Counted from the stretch's first letter, positions 44,157-52,448 are shown. The stretch: DNA of 64,000 nt from Mucilaginibacter_A sp041088075 (GCF_041088075.1 NZ_JBGCVY010000044.1:56259-120258), one strand, 5' to 3'. Notes: generated by a model not told the origin, from the letters alone. Numbers and translations: made by a program.

Positions 44157-45092
44157 CTACTTAGAATAAGTGCTCCATTGGTTTTCACCTTTTGGCAATG
44201 CGCTAGTAACTTCTTCACTTCGCTCTTCACTTAAAGCTTTGTTCATTTTTTCTACCGTTTTTTCTGTACGGTCTGTACCGGTTGGCTTCAATCCTTGCAG
44301 TCCGCTTGTTTCACGAACATATTGGATCGGATCAGCAATATATTGCCAGGTTTCGCCCAATTGAGAGCTTTCACCGCTGTTCCATGGGCCCCTTACTTCT
44401 GCACCGTTAGACATATTGTAGTACGTATTACTGTGCCTTGGGTCGCTTTGTAGTATTCCCGGAGGAAAGTTAGGCTGAATGGTGCTTAAAGCAGCTTCAA
44501 ATTGCTGATAATGTGCTACTTCGCGTGTCATTAAAAACCGCAGCGTTTCTTTAACATAAGGGTCTTCTGTAAATTTTATCAAATACTCGTACACAATTTT
44601 TGCACGGGATTCTGATGCGATATTAGAACGAAGATCTACCGTTAAATCACCATTGGCCGTTACATAAGCAGCAGTCCAGGGCGTTCCGTTACTGTCCGTT
44701 AAAGTTGGGCCGCCTCCGCTTAAAACTGCAAATTGCGGGTTGAACATGGCTTGGTGCATAAAACTTTCTTTTGCTGCTTTGCCATCCAGCAACTGCATAA
44801 TTTCTGATTCTTCGGCAGCATCTTTTAATTCGCCGTTTATACCGCCTAACAGCATTTGGATGGTTGCGCCTACAATTTCCAGGTGGCTAAATTCTTCTGT
44901 AGCAATGTCCATCAGCAAATCGTATTTATCCGGATAAGGTTGCTTGCAGGTAAAAGCTTGTGTAAAATATTGCATGGCCGCTTTTAATTCGCCATTACTG
45001 CCGCCAAATTGTTCTAACAGCAGGCGTGCAAACACTGGGTCTGGTTTTGATACCCTGGCATTAAATTGAAGTTCTTTTACGTGATAAAACAT
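44157..45092 (-). CDS. manganese catalase
   Basis: A 311-residue non-haem catalase that dismutates hydrogen peroxide with a dimanganese centre. The family ferritin-like fold is evident: the helix with ELKAAMQYFTQAF near residue 36, IATEEFSHLEIVG near 68 (a Glu-His metal ligand pair), and MTREVAHYQQFEAAL near 190 (second Glu-His pair). The C-terminal tail is polar and variable. It is followed by the DsbA-like gene, consistent with a peroxide-defence unit. Confidence 0.95.
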   Translation of the reverse strand: MFYHVKELQFNARVSKPDPVFARLLLEQFGGSNGELKAAMQYFTQAFTCKQPYPDKYDLLMDIATEEFSHLEIVGATIQMLLGGINGELKDAAEESEIMQLLDGKAAKESFMHQAMFNPQFAVLSGGGPTLTDSNGTPWTAAYVTANGDLTVDLRSNIASESRAKIVYEYLIKFTEDPYVKETLRFLMTREVAHYQQFEAALSTIQPNFPPGILQSDPRHSNTYYNMSNGAEVRGPWNSGESSQLGETWQYIADPIQYVRETSGLQGLKPTGTDRTEKTVEKMNKALSEERSEEVTSALPKGENQWSTYSK

Positions 45093-45215
45093 ATGATTTT
45101 AGTTTTAGTAAAAATGAAAGGAATTGAATAATAAACACAGTAATCAGATAAGCGTTTTATTAAATCAGAATAAATAATTTTTACTGAAAATCAAGTTTGG
45201 TTTACGCCATTTTTA

Positions 45216-45265
45216 CAGATGCTTCTTTTACCGCCCTAAAATTACAGGCATAAAAGAAGCATCTG
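45216..45265. repeat. hairpin of two inverted dispersed elements in a divergent promoter region
   Basis: CAGATGCTTCTTTTA (45216-45230) and TAAAAGAAGCATCTG (45251-45265) pair perfectly. It lies between two genes that diverge, so it cannot be an ordinary terminator for either. Confidence 0.85.
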
Positions 45266-45324
45266 AAATTTGGGCAGGATTGACCGGATGGATTTTGCCG
45301 GTTATAAATTCACAATTAAAATTT

Positions 45325-45332
45325 TATATTTG
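45325..45332 (+). promoter_or_regulatory. -7 promoter box (TATATTTG)
   Basis: The motif TAnnTTTG lies 19 bases before ATG 45352 (13 before ATG 45346), so the leader would be very short. Confidence 0.55.
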
Positions 45333-45351
45333 GTCGTCAACCTAAATGATT

Positions 45352-45666
45352 ATGAAAGACCAACTGTTAGAAGAATTATCCCTGCTGCACGAAAAAGTGG
45401 CTGCCTTAAAAGTGTATGATGCTGAAAACGCAGGGCTGCTGCGCCATTACGGACAAGAATTTGAAGCGTTGTTAACCAAATTGCTGACTTTTAATTCCGA
45501 AAAGTTTGCAGCTATTTCCGCTTCTTACCTTGATACTTCGGCACAAAACGGCAACAAGGTTTTGGATGTGCACGATGATACCGACAACAGCGGCGGGTTT
45601 TACAACAGTGTAGAAAACCTCAACAACAGTATCAACGATTCTATCGAAACTGTAAACGGGCTTTAA
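45352..45666 (+). CDS. small hypothetical protein
   Basis: A 104-residue acidic soluble protein with no recognised family. Residues about 1-50 look helical (LLEELSLLHEKVAALKVYDAENAGLLRHYGQEFE). The C-terminal part is rich in Asn, Asp and Ser and probably disordered. It starts at ATG 45352 (45346 is an in-frame alternative). It is convergent with kdsB and overlaps its end by four bases. Confidence 0.6.
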   Translation: MKDQLLEELSLLHEKVAALKVYDAENAGLLRHYGQEFEALLTKLLTFNSEKFAAISASYLDTSAQNGNKVLDVHDDTDNSGGFYNSVENLNNSINDSIETVNGL

Positions 45667-46409
45667 TCAATCTTCGGATGCTTTTTAAGGATATTTTCCA
45701 AGTCTTGAGGTGTATCAACCGCCAAAGTTTCGATGTTGGTTTCGGCAACTTTAATGCGGTAACCGTTCTCGATCCAACGCAATTGTTCTAAACTTTCTGC
45801 TTTTTCCAAAGTAGAAACAGGCAGTTTTGTAATTTGATGCAAAACGGCCGAACGGTAACCATAAATGCCAATGTGTTTGTAAAAAGTTTGGTGCTGCAAC
45901 CAGTTTTGTATTTCCCGGCCTCGGATGTGAGGAATGACGGAACGGGAAAAGTAAATCGCTTCGGAAAAATTGTTCAATACAACTTTTGGCGTGTTGGTAT
46001 TTTGCAATTCTTCCTCGGTTTCAATTTTTTTTACCAGCGTGGCCAATGCTGTTTTTACATCGGTAAAAAGAGCGGCCACTTTGGCAATTTGTTCGGGGTT
46101 GATAAAAGGTTCATCGCCCTGGATATTAATTACGACATCAAATTCCGGTAACGCGGCGGCAACTTCAGCGCAACGGTCAGTCCCGCTTTGGTGCATTTTA
46201 GAGGTCATCATTACTTTTCCGCCAAAAGCTTCCACGTGACTGAATATCCGCGCGTCGTCTGTCGCCACTACAACTTCGCTTAAAGAGGCACATTTTTTGG
46301 CCTGCTCGTAAACGCGCTGTACCATGCTTTTGCCATGAATATCAACCAAAGCCTTGGCCGGAAAACGGGTTGAAGCGTAGCGGGCAGGAATAATGCCGAG
46401 GATTTTCAT
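45663..46409 (-). CDS. kdsB: 3-deoxy-manno-octulosonate cytidylyltransferase
   Basis: A 248-residue enzyme activating KDO with CTP for lipopolysaccharide core synthesis. MKILGIIPARYASTRFPAKAL is the conserved nucleotide-binding start; VVINIQGDEPFINPEQ near residue 97 and the KHIGIYGYR segment near 185 are typical. A longer frame up to 46559 merely translates two dispersed elements. Its presence confirms a Gram-negative outer membrane. Confidence 0.95.
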   Translation of the reverse strand: MKILGIIPARYASTRFPAKALVDIHGKSMVQRVYEQAKKCASLSEVVVATDDARIFSHVEAFGGKVMMTSKMHQSGTDRCAEVAAALPEFDVVINIQGDEPFINPEQIAKVAALFTDVKTALATLVKKIETEEELQNTNTPKVVLNNFSEAIYFSRSVIPHIRGREIQNWLQHQTFYKHIGIYGYRSAVLHQITKLPVSTLEKAESLEQLRWIENGYRIKVAETNIETLAVDTPQDLENILKKHPKID

Positions 46410-46441
46410 TTCTTTCAGTTGTTTGTCCTTTATTTTTATGC

Positions 46442-46512
46442 CATAAAAGAAGCATCCGGAATTAAGTTTAAACCACTTCGTATTGTTAAAAATATGCCGA
46501 TAAAAGAAGCAT
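46442..46512. repeat. two direct dispersed elements upstream of kdsB
   Basis: TAAAAGAAGCAT at 46444-46455 and 46501-46512, same orientation, both followed by CC. Together with the short gap to the dNK gene they make up the intergenic space. Confidence 0.8.
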
Positions 46513-46573
46513 CCAAAACTTGCTGTAATCGCTTTAAACCCGCAATCGGCAAGATGCAACCTACAACTTCCTC

Positions 46574-47188
46574 CTAAAACAACCCGTTAATTTCCACTTC
46601 AATCTTCTCGATTACCGCTGCCAAATCTTCGGTTTTGTTGGCAAAATCCAGTTTATCTTTATCCAAGATCAATAGTTTGCCGCTTTTGTAATTTTTGATC
46701 CATTCCGAATATTTATCGTTCAGTTTCGACAAATAATCTAAACGGATGCCGCTTTCATATTCGCGGCCGCGGCGTTGAATGTTGTTCACTAAAGTCGGAA
46801 CGGAAGCTTTCAAATAAATCAGCAAATCCGGCGGTTTGATAAACGAAGTGATGTTATCGAAAATTTTGCGGTAATTTTCGTAATCGCGTTCGGTCATCAA
46901 ATCCATGTCGCGCAGGTTGGCCGCAAAAATAAAAGCATCTTCATAAATCGTCCGGTCCTGAATGATGTTCGCCTTACTTTTCTGGATTTCCATAATCTGC
47001 TGGAAACGGCTGTTCAAAAAGAAAATTTGCAGGTTAAAACTCCAGCGTTTCATGTCGCTGTAAAAATCTTCCAGGTACGGATTGTTTTCTACCGATTCGT
47101 ACTGCGGCTGCCAGCCATAATTTTTGGCCAGCAACTCGGTCAGCGTGGTTTTTCCGGCACCAATATTTCCAACAACGGCGATGTGCAT
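46574..47188 (-). CDS. deoxynucleoside kinase
   Basis: A 204-residue salvage kinase of the dCK/dGK-like family. The P-loop GNIGAGKTTL is at residues 7-16; the DRTIYEDAFIFAANL substrate segment is near 80 and the RGREYESGIRLDYL lid near 142. Length suits bacterial deoxyadenosine/deoxyguanosine kinases. It is a single gene. Confidence 0.9.
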   Translation of the reverse strand: MHIAVVGNIGAGKTTLTELLAKNYGWQPQYESVENNPYLEDFYSDMKRWSFNLQIFFLNSRFQQIMEIQKSKANIIQDRTIYEDAFIFAANLRDMDLMTERDYENYRKIFDNITSFIKPPDLLIYLKASVPTLVNNIQRRGREYESGIRLDYLSKLNDKYSEWIKNYKSGKLLILDKDKLDFANKTEDLAAVIEKIEVEINGLF

Positions 47189-47300
47189 TTGGTTAATGGT
47201 TTTTAGTTAATGGTTCATGGAAAGAAACTGCGATTGGATTTGGTTAATAGTTTTTTAGTTAATGGTTCATGGAAAGAAACTGCGATCGGATTTGGTTAGG
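47188..47300. repeat. 51-bp tandem repeat, about 2.2 copies
   Basis: Units start at 47188 and 47239, each with GTTAATGGTTCATGGAAAG, and a third partial unit begins near 47291. The GGTTCATGG word is shared with the repeats at 16711-16798. No gene is present. Confidence 0.8.
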
Positions 47301-47334
47301 GCTATGAACAATAAACTATTATCTATCAACTTCC

Positions 47335-48330
47335 TTAAATCCGCTTAAAACCAATAATCTCCCGTACTTCTTTCAGCGTTTTTTGGGCGCTTTCGCGGGC
47401 TTTTACGGCACCAAAACGGTTTACCTGGCGTAAATACGCTTCGTTTTTGGCGATGTCTTCAATCCGTTCGCGGATTGGCGTGGTTGCCACGATCATATCT
47501 TCGGCCAATTGCTTTTTAAAATCGCCGTAGCGGATTTGGCATTTGTTGTACAATTCTTCAAAATGTGTTAAGGTATCTTCCGAAGAAACCACTTGCATCA
47601 AATCAAACAGGTTTTGTATTTCGGTTGGTTTAAGCTGGTTTTCTTCCGTCGGCCCGCTATCCGTAACGGCGCGCATCACTTTTTTGCGGATCGTTTCCGG
47701 CGAATCTGAAAGAAAAACTGCATTTCCTTCGCCTTCCGATTTGCCCATTTTCCCTTTTCCATCCAAGCCCGGAATTTTTACCAAATTTTCGCTGAAGTTG
47801 AAAGCATAAGGCTCGGGAAAATAATCATGTTTGTACAAACGGTTGAAGCGGTTGCCAAACGTTCGCGCCATTTCCAGGTGTTGTTCCTGGTCTTTTCCCA
47901 CGGGAACTTTGGTGGCGCGGTGCATCAAAATATCGGCAGCCATCAAAACCGGATAAGTCAATAAACCGGCATTCACATTTTCAGGGTTCGCCCTGATTTT
48001 ATCCTTAAAAGAAGTACTGCGTTCCAGCTCTCCCACGTAAGCATTCATGTTCAGGTACAAATACAGTTCGGTAACTTCCGGCACTTCCGATTGAATGTAG
48101 ATTGTTGCTTTTTCCGGGTCAATTCCTGCGGCCAGATATTCCACCAAAACTTGTTTAACATTGCTGTGAAGATCAACAGGCGTTGGATGTGTGGTCAGCG
48201 AATGCAGATCGGCAATAAAAAAAAAGCAGTTGTATTCGTGCTGCATTTTCACGAAGTTTTGGATGGCGCCGTAATAATTTCCCAAATGCAGTTTCCCGGT
48301 AGAGCGGATGCCGCTGACAACAGTTTCCAT
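47335..48330 (-). CDS. trpS: tryptophanyl-tRNA synthetase
   Basis: A 331-residue class I aminoacyl-tRNA synthetase. The start METVVSGIRSTGKLHLGNYYGA contains the HIGH-type TGKLHLGN motif; KMGKSEG near residue 195 is the KMSKS loop. VPVGKDQEQHLEMAR is conserved. ATG 48330 is chosen over an upstream in-frame ATG at 48393 that would run into the divergent plsC promoter. Confidence 0.96.
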   Translation of the reverse strand: METVVSGIRSTGKLHLGNYYGAIQNFVKMQHEYNCFFFIADLHSLTTHPTPVDLHSNVKQVLVEYLAAGIDPEKATIYIQSEVPEVTELYLYLNMNAYVGELERSTSFKDKIRANPENVNAGLLTYPVLMAADILMHRATKVPVGKDQEQHLEMARTFGNRFNRLYKHDYFPEPYAFNFSENLVKIPGLDGKGKMGKSEGEGNAVFLSDSPETIRKKVMRAVTDSGPTEENQLKPTEIQNLFDLMQVVSSEDTLTHFEELYNKCQIRYGDFKKQLAEDMIVATTPIRERIEDIAKNEAYLRQVNRFGAVKARESAQKTLKEVREIIGFKRI

Positions 48331-48363
48331 AGCTGGCGAAAGTAAGGAATTTTTATATTTTTG

Positions 48364-49122
48364 ATGCTGATGAAATTGTTCCGAAAGCTGCACGCATACC
48401 TTTATATGTTTTCCGTGCTTCTTTTATACACCTTTTTTTATCCTCTTTTTTATTATTTCTCCCGAAAACCAAACCGTTACCAAACGCTGAACAAGTTGCG
48501 TACCAAGTGGGCAAAATGGAGTTCGGCATTGTGCGGTATTTTCTACAAGTTTGAGTTTGAAACGGAAATTGACTGGCAAAAAACGTATGTGATTTGCCCC
48601 AACCACACTTCTAATTTGGATGTTTCCTGGGCAACCATCCTCGCCAAAAATAATTTTAGTTTTATGGGGAAGGAGGAACTGCTCAAAAACCCAACCACTC
48701 AACTGTTTTTTAAAACGATTGATATTCCAGTGAAACGCGACAGCAATATTTCGGCTTTCCGGGCTTTTAAACGTGCTTCCGAATATTTGAAGACCGGTAT
48801 CACGATGATCATTTTCCCCGAAGGAAAAATTGCCGACGTTTATCCGCCGGTTTTGCAGGAGTTTAAAAACGGCCCGTTCCGTTTGGCCATCGAACAACAA
48901 GTTCCTATTATTCCGGTTACTTCTTTTAACACCTGGAAATTGTTGTGGGACGATGGTTTGAAATACGGCAGCCAACCGGGAACTTGCAAAATTTTTGTAC
49001 ATAAACCGATAGAAACCGTAGGTTTGAAACTAGCCGATGCCGATGCTTTGCGCGAAGAAGTTTCTCAAATCATCCATCAAAAATTAAAGGAATATGAAGA
49101 TAGACACCAACACGGTAGATAA
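48364..49122 (+). CDS. plsC: 1-acylglycerol-3-phosphate acyltransferase
   Basis: A 252-residue membrane acyltransferase for phosphatidate synthesis. One hydrophobic helix near the start is followed by the catalytic NHTSNLD motif (block I) near residue 80, the GKEEL/IPVKRD segment and FPEGKIADV (block III) near 155. ATG 48364 or 48370 are both possible. Its last 29 bases overlap gatC in another frame, an unusually long overlap. Confidence 0.92.
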   Translation: MLMKLFRKLHAYLYMFSVLLLYTFFYPLFYYFSRKPNRYQTLNKLRTKWAKWSSALCGIFYKFEFETEIDWQKTYVICPNHTSNLDVSWATILAKNNFSFMGKEELLKNPTTQLFFKTIDIPVKRDSNISAFRAFKRASEYLKTGITMIIFPEGKIADVYPPVLQEFKNGPFRLAIEQQVPIIPVTSFNTWKLLWDDGLKYGSQPGTCKIFVHKPIETVGLKLADADALREEVSQIIHQKLKEYEDRHQHGR

Positions 49123-49384
49123 AATAGCCAAGCTGGCACGGCTGGAAATTGCGCCCGGAGAAAAGGAAAACGTGATCAAAGACCTCAGCAAAATCCTGTC
49201 TTTTATGGAGAAGCTGAACGAGCTGGACACCAGTGGTGTTGAGCCTTTGGTTTACCTCAGCCCTGGCGTAAACATCACCAGAAATGATGTGGTAAAAGAA
49301 GTAATCACGCACGAAGAAGCGCTGCAAAACGCACCCGACCATGATGCGGATTATTTTAAGCTACCGAAGGTGATTGAGCGATAG
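49094..49384 (+). CDS. gatC: aspartyl/glutamyl-tRNA amidotransferase subunit C
   Basis: A 96-residue subunit of the GatCAB complex that amidates misacylated Glu-tRNA-Gln and Asp-tRNA-Asn. VDKIAKLARLEI near residue 8 and ILSFMEKLNELDTSGVEPL near 36 are the family core. GatA and GatB are not nearby. It overlaps plsC by 29 bases and is likely translated from the same transcript. Confidence 0.93.
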   Translation: MKIDTNTVDKIAKLARLEIAPGEKENVIKDLSKILSFMEKLNELDTSGVEPLVYLSPGVNITRNDVVKEVITHEEALQNAPDHDADYFKLPKVIER

Positions 49385-49480
49385 CTTTTAGCTGTCAGCA
49401 ATCAGCTGTCAGCTTCTGACAATCGGTGCTTAACTACCAATTTAGAAAACATGCTATTCGCTGAGTGCTGACAGCTCACA
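49384..49480. repeat. AGCTGTCAGC-type repeats
   Basis: The word AGCTGTCAGC occurs about twice at 49390-49412, and its complement GCTGACAGCT near 49465, forming an imperfect inverted repeat between convergent genes (gatC and the chitinase gene). Confidence 0.65.
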
Positions 49481-49482
49481 CC

Positions 49483-50463
49483 CTACTCATACGCCTGCAT
49501 CTTCTCGCAAGTGCAAACGCAATTGGCATCAGTAACATTTAATTTTTTTAGAAAAGCCTGGTAAAAACCGGCTCGGTCTGCCGGGCCAAACTGGTTTGCG
49601 CGGCCACATTCTACTTCACCATTGATGATGTTGGTGGTCATGCCAAAACCTGCCGTCCTGCCTTTTGCCGCGTCGGCAGCAGTTGGTTTCCAGTTTCCGG
49701 CCATCACGTCGTGGGCAGACGGTTTTTGCTCCTGCGGCATCATCCAAAAGTAAATAGCTGTTTTAAAAGCTGTTACGGCATCGGTGGTAATTAAATCCGG
49801 GTTTTGCAGCAGTTTGTTCTTATCGCCAAAAATACAATCGCTTGCAAAACCATAATTGCCGTTGTAACTGATCTGCATCGGTCCGCGGCCATAGTATTTT
49901 TTCCCGGCAACGGCCGGATAAACATCGTTTTGGTCTACATAAGGCAAACTGGTGTTCACTTCGTGCAAAAACATCAGCCCGTCGTCGTATTGTCCGTTCC
50001 GGCCGTGCCGCGTTTCGTGTGCAACTTGTGCTAAAAAAGCGGCCAGTTCGCGCTTGCTGGTTGCCATATTTTTATCGGCACAGAAAGCACCAAAATCAAC
50101 GGTAAATTGGGTGTACGTTTTAGCTTTTGCCCAGGGTTGGTTCCAGTCCGCATCCTGACGAACCACAACAGATTTTCCGGTTGCCCGGTCTGTCCGCGTA
50201 ATCCGAAACATATAAGTATCCCGTTTTTCAACTTTAATTACAACCGTTGACAACGCTTTAATTGCACCGGTAAAAGAAGCATAGGTGTAAAAAGGGTCGC
50301 GCTGCGGAAACATTTCTTCAAAAGTTTTTTGGCTGAGCATAGTAGTAAAAGGAACTTTTGAGATTACTTTAGTTTGTTCAATTTCGGTTGATGACGGGCA
50401 TTTAAAACTTGTCATCAACACAAAACTTAAAATTAAGGTGCTAAAAGAAGCATATCTTTTCAT
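49483..50463 (-). CDS. GH19-family chitinase
   Basis: A 326-residue exported glycoside hydrolase family 19 protein. MKRYASFSTLILSFVLMTSFKC is a lipoprotein-like signal. Catalytic features: AQVAHETRHG near residue 160 with the acid Glu, YYGRGPMQISYNGNYG near 204 (GH19 signature) and FGMTTNIINGEVECG near 285. GH19 enzymes cut chitin or peptidoglycan-like glycans. ATG 50463 is chosen. The dispersed 12-mer occurs twice within the gene, at 50271-50282 and 50442-50453, read as YASFT and YASFS, the latter in the signal peptide. Confidence 0.9.
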   Translation of the reverse strand: MKRYASFSTLILSFVLMTSFKCPSSTEIEQTKVISKVPFTTMLSQKTFEEMFPQRDPFYTYASFTGAIKALSTVVIKVEKRDTYMFRITRTDRATGKSVVVRQDADWNQPWAKAKTYTQFTVDFGAFCADKNMATSKRELAAFLAQVAHETRHGRNGQYDDGLMFLHEVNTSLPYVDQNDVYPAVAGKKYYGRGPMQISYNGNYGFASDCIFGDKNKLLQNPDLITTDAVTAFKTAIYFWMMPQEQKPSAHDVMAGNWKPTAADAAKGRTAGFGMTTNIINGEVECGRANQFGPADRAGFYQAFLKKLNVTDANCVCTCEKMQAYE

Positions 50464-50547
50464 GGATTGAGGAGGTAAAACAGTGGCAAAAAGCAAAACA
50501 TAATTTTTAGATGATAAACAAAGTAAGGTTTATTTAATTGTATCAGC

Positions 50548-51096
50548 ATGAAGATTTATACCAAAACCGGCGATTCTGGTTACACTTCTTTAATCGGCGG
50601 GACTCGGGTTCCAAAACATCATTTGCGCATCGAAAGTTATGGCACGGTGGACGAACTGAACAGTTACATCGGTTTGATTTGGGGCCAGGAAATTGATGAG
50701 CAAGACCGTTTGCTGCTGAAAGAAATACAGGACCGGCTGTTTACCATTGGCGCTTCGCTGGCTGCCGACCCGGAAAAATCAACCATGAAAATCCCTGATC
50801 TTCATTCAAAAGATATTGAATTGCTGGAAACAGAAATGGACAGGATGGAAGCTGTGTTGCCGCAACTGAAGCACTTTATTTTGCCGGGCGGCAACAATGC
50901 AATTGCCTTTTGCCATTTGGCACGATGCGTTTGCAGGCGTGCAGAAAGGATTACAATTGCTTTGTCCGAAGAAAGTTTTGTAGAAGAAAAGGTGAAAATT
51001 TACCTGAACAGATTGAGCGATTACCTGTTTATGCTGGCACGGAAGATTGGGCACGATCAAAATATTGCAGAAAATAGTTGGGTTCCGCGTATTTAA
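50548..51096 (+). CDS. PduO-type cob(I)alamin adenosyltransferase
   Basis: A 182-residue adenosyltransferase forming adenosylcobalamin. MKIYTKTGDSGYTSLIGGTRVPK is the ATP-binding start; RIESYGTVDELNSYIGL near residue 27 and ARCVCRRAERITIAL near 130 are family signatures. No cobalamin riboswitch is seen in the short upstream gap. It is divergent from the chitinase gene. Confidence 0.94.
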   Translation: MKIYTKTGDSGYTSLIGGTRVPKHHLRIESYGTVDELNSYIGLIWGQEIDEQDRLLLKEIQDRLFTIGASLAADPEKSTMKIPDLHSKDIELLETEMDRMEAVLPQLKHFILPGGNNAIAFCHLARCVCRRAERITIALSEESFVEEKVKIYLNRLSDYLFMLARKIGHDQNIAENSWVPRI

Positions 51097-51133
51097 TCCG
51101 GCAAAACATTTCCATATTAAAACTAAAATATTA

Positions 51134-51141
51134 TACTTTTG
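51134..51141 (+). promoter_or_regulatory. -7 promoter box (TACTTTTG)
   Basis: The motif lies 28 bases before ATG 51170, a good distance for the DUF2795 gene. Confidence 0.6.
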
Positions 51142-51169
51142 CAAACTTTTAAATAACAGAAATTTATTT

Positions 51170-51391
51170 ATGTATTGGACACTCGAACTGGCATCGCACT
51201 TAGAAGATGCACCATGGCCGGCAACTAAAGATGAACTGATTGATTATGCCATACGCTCCGGGGCACCGGTTGAGGTGATTGAAAACTTGCAGGCTTTGGA
51301 AGACGACGGCGAGCCATATGAAAATATCGAAGAGATTTGGCCTGATTACCCTACAAAAGACGATTTCTTTTTTAACGAAGACGAGTATTAG
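51170..51391 (+). CDS. DUF2795 small protein
   Basis: A 73-residue acidic protein. The DUF2795 pattern WPATKDELIDYAIRSGAPVEVIENLQAL is visible at residues 15-42, followed by a very acidic tail (EDDGEPYENIEEIWPDY). Bacteroidota carry it as a short single-domain protein; function is unknown. An open frame extends upstream to 51047, but the ATG at 51170 follows a good -7 box. Confidence 0.85.
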   Translation: MYWTLELASHLEDAPWPATKDELIDYAIRSGAPVEVIENLQALEDDGEPYENIEEIWPDYPTKDDFFFNEDEY

Positions 51392-51538
51392 CAACTCAAT
51401 TATTTGCGGTTTATTGCATATGTAAAGCAGCATAACTTCTTTTTTTAAGATTATTGCTTTAAGTTGACTTTTTGGAACGGTTTTCGCTGATAAAAACCAA
51501 AATAACCACTTAAACTTTAAAACTTAAACTTAGAAATT

Positions 51539-51700
51539 ATGGGAAATCTACTGTATCTCATTGCTGTAATCCTGATTATCTTATGGGTAGTCGGATTTTT
51601 ATTTCATGGACTTGGAACTTTTGGTGACGGAGGAATAATACACGTATTGCTTGTGATTGCCATCATCATGATCCTGTTAAAAGTGATCAGAAGGGCATAA
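51539..51700 (+). CDS. lmo0937-family small membrane protein
   Basis: A 53-residue protein, too short for usual cut-offs. It has two hydrophobic helices (LLYLIAVILIILWVVGFLF and IIHVLLVIAIIMILLKVI) separated by a glycine-rich loop (GTFGDGG), and the basic end RRA. This matches the lmo0937 family of general-stress membrane peptides. It is followed by a terminator. Confidence 0.8.
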   Translation: MGNLLYLIAVILIILWVVGFLFHGLGTFGDGGIIHVLLVIAIIMILLKVIRRA

Positions 51701-51720
51701 GTAAACTCTTGATAACGATA

Positions 51721-51745
51721 AAAGCCGCTACATGCGGCTTTTTTC
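51721..51745. terminator. bidirectional terminator overlapping the ispD stop
   Basis: AAGCCGC (51722-51728) pairs with GCGGCTT (51734-51740) around a TACAT loop, with T run on the plus side. The loop and right arm encode the last codons and TAG stop of ispD on the other strand. Confidence 0.85.
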
Positions 51746-52408
51746 GTTTAATAACATTTCTGCAATTCGCAGGTCAGCCGGAAACGTAATTTTAAAATTT
51801 TCCGGGTTTCCTTCGATCAAATTGATTTTTTCTCCAGATCGTTCTACCACGCTGGCATCATCGGTAAACTCCTGCGAATATTCCTGTTCGTAAGCTTTTT
51901 TTAGCTGTTTCGATTGAAACGTTTGAGGCGTTTGCACTAAAAAAACCTCGCTCCGGTTTAAATTTTGCGTCTCGCCATTGGTTTTTTGCCAACGTACAGA
52001 ATCTTTGCTTGGCACGGCAACCACGGCATTTCCTGTTTTTAATGCCTGCTGATAAGCGTTTGAAATAATTGCTGTGTTGATCAAGGGCCGGACTGCATCA
52101 TGAATGGCCACAACAGCATCTTCATCTATTTTTTCTAATGCGTTTTTTACACTATGAAACCTGGTTTCTCCGCCTGCAACTAATTGATGCGGAACTTTGA
52201 ATTGATGCAGTTCGCACAAATCTTCCCAATACGAAAACTGCTGCCGGTTCAAAACAACCAAAATTTCCGGTTTTTCTATGGAAGCAAAAAAAGCCGCGAT
52301 CGTGTGCATGATCACCGGCTTTCCGTTCAATAACAAAAATTGTTTCGGGATTTCGCTGTTCATCCTTGTGCCAGAACCTCCTGCAACAATCACCGCAAAA
52401 AATTTCAT
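51728..52408 (-). CDS. ispD: 2-C-methyl-D-erythritol 4-phosphate cytidylyltransferase
   Basis: A 226-residue enzyme of the MEP isoprenoid pathway. IVAGGSGTRMNSEIPKQFL near residue 8 is the nucleotide-binding signature and VVAIHDAVRPLI near 100 the conserved aspartate motif. The protein ends inside a terminator hairpin shared with the convergent gene. The start at 52408 is ATG; a GTG lies two codons upstream. A dispersed element separates it from queA. Confidence 0.95.
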   Translation of the reverse strand: MKFFAVIVAGGSGTRMNSEIPKQFLLLNGKPVIMHTIAAFFASIEKPEILVVLNRQQFSYWEDLCELHQFKVPHQLVAGGETRFHSVKNALEKIDEDAVVAIHDAVRPLINTAIISNAYQQALKTGNAVVAVPSKDSVRWQKTNGETQNLNRSEVFLVQTPQTFQSKQLKKAYEQEYSQEFTDDASVVERSGEKINLIEGNPENFKITFPADLRIAEMLLNEKSRM

Positions 52409-52436
52409 CCGCACCAGAATCCTAAAATTTATGTGC

Positions 52437-52448
52437 TAAAAGAAGCAT
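52437..52448. repeat. dispersed element between queA and ispD
   Basis: TAAAAGAAGCAT abuts the first base of the queA stop codon (52449) and lies 28 bases before the ispD start, so it occupies almost half of the gap within this operon-like pair. Confidence 0.85.

Noticed and set aside
45663..46559. 298-residue version of KdsB
   Set aside because: The extra N-terminus translates two dispersed elements; the conserved start is MKILGIIPARYAS at 46409.
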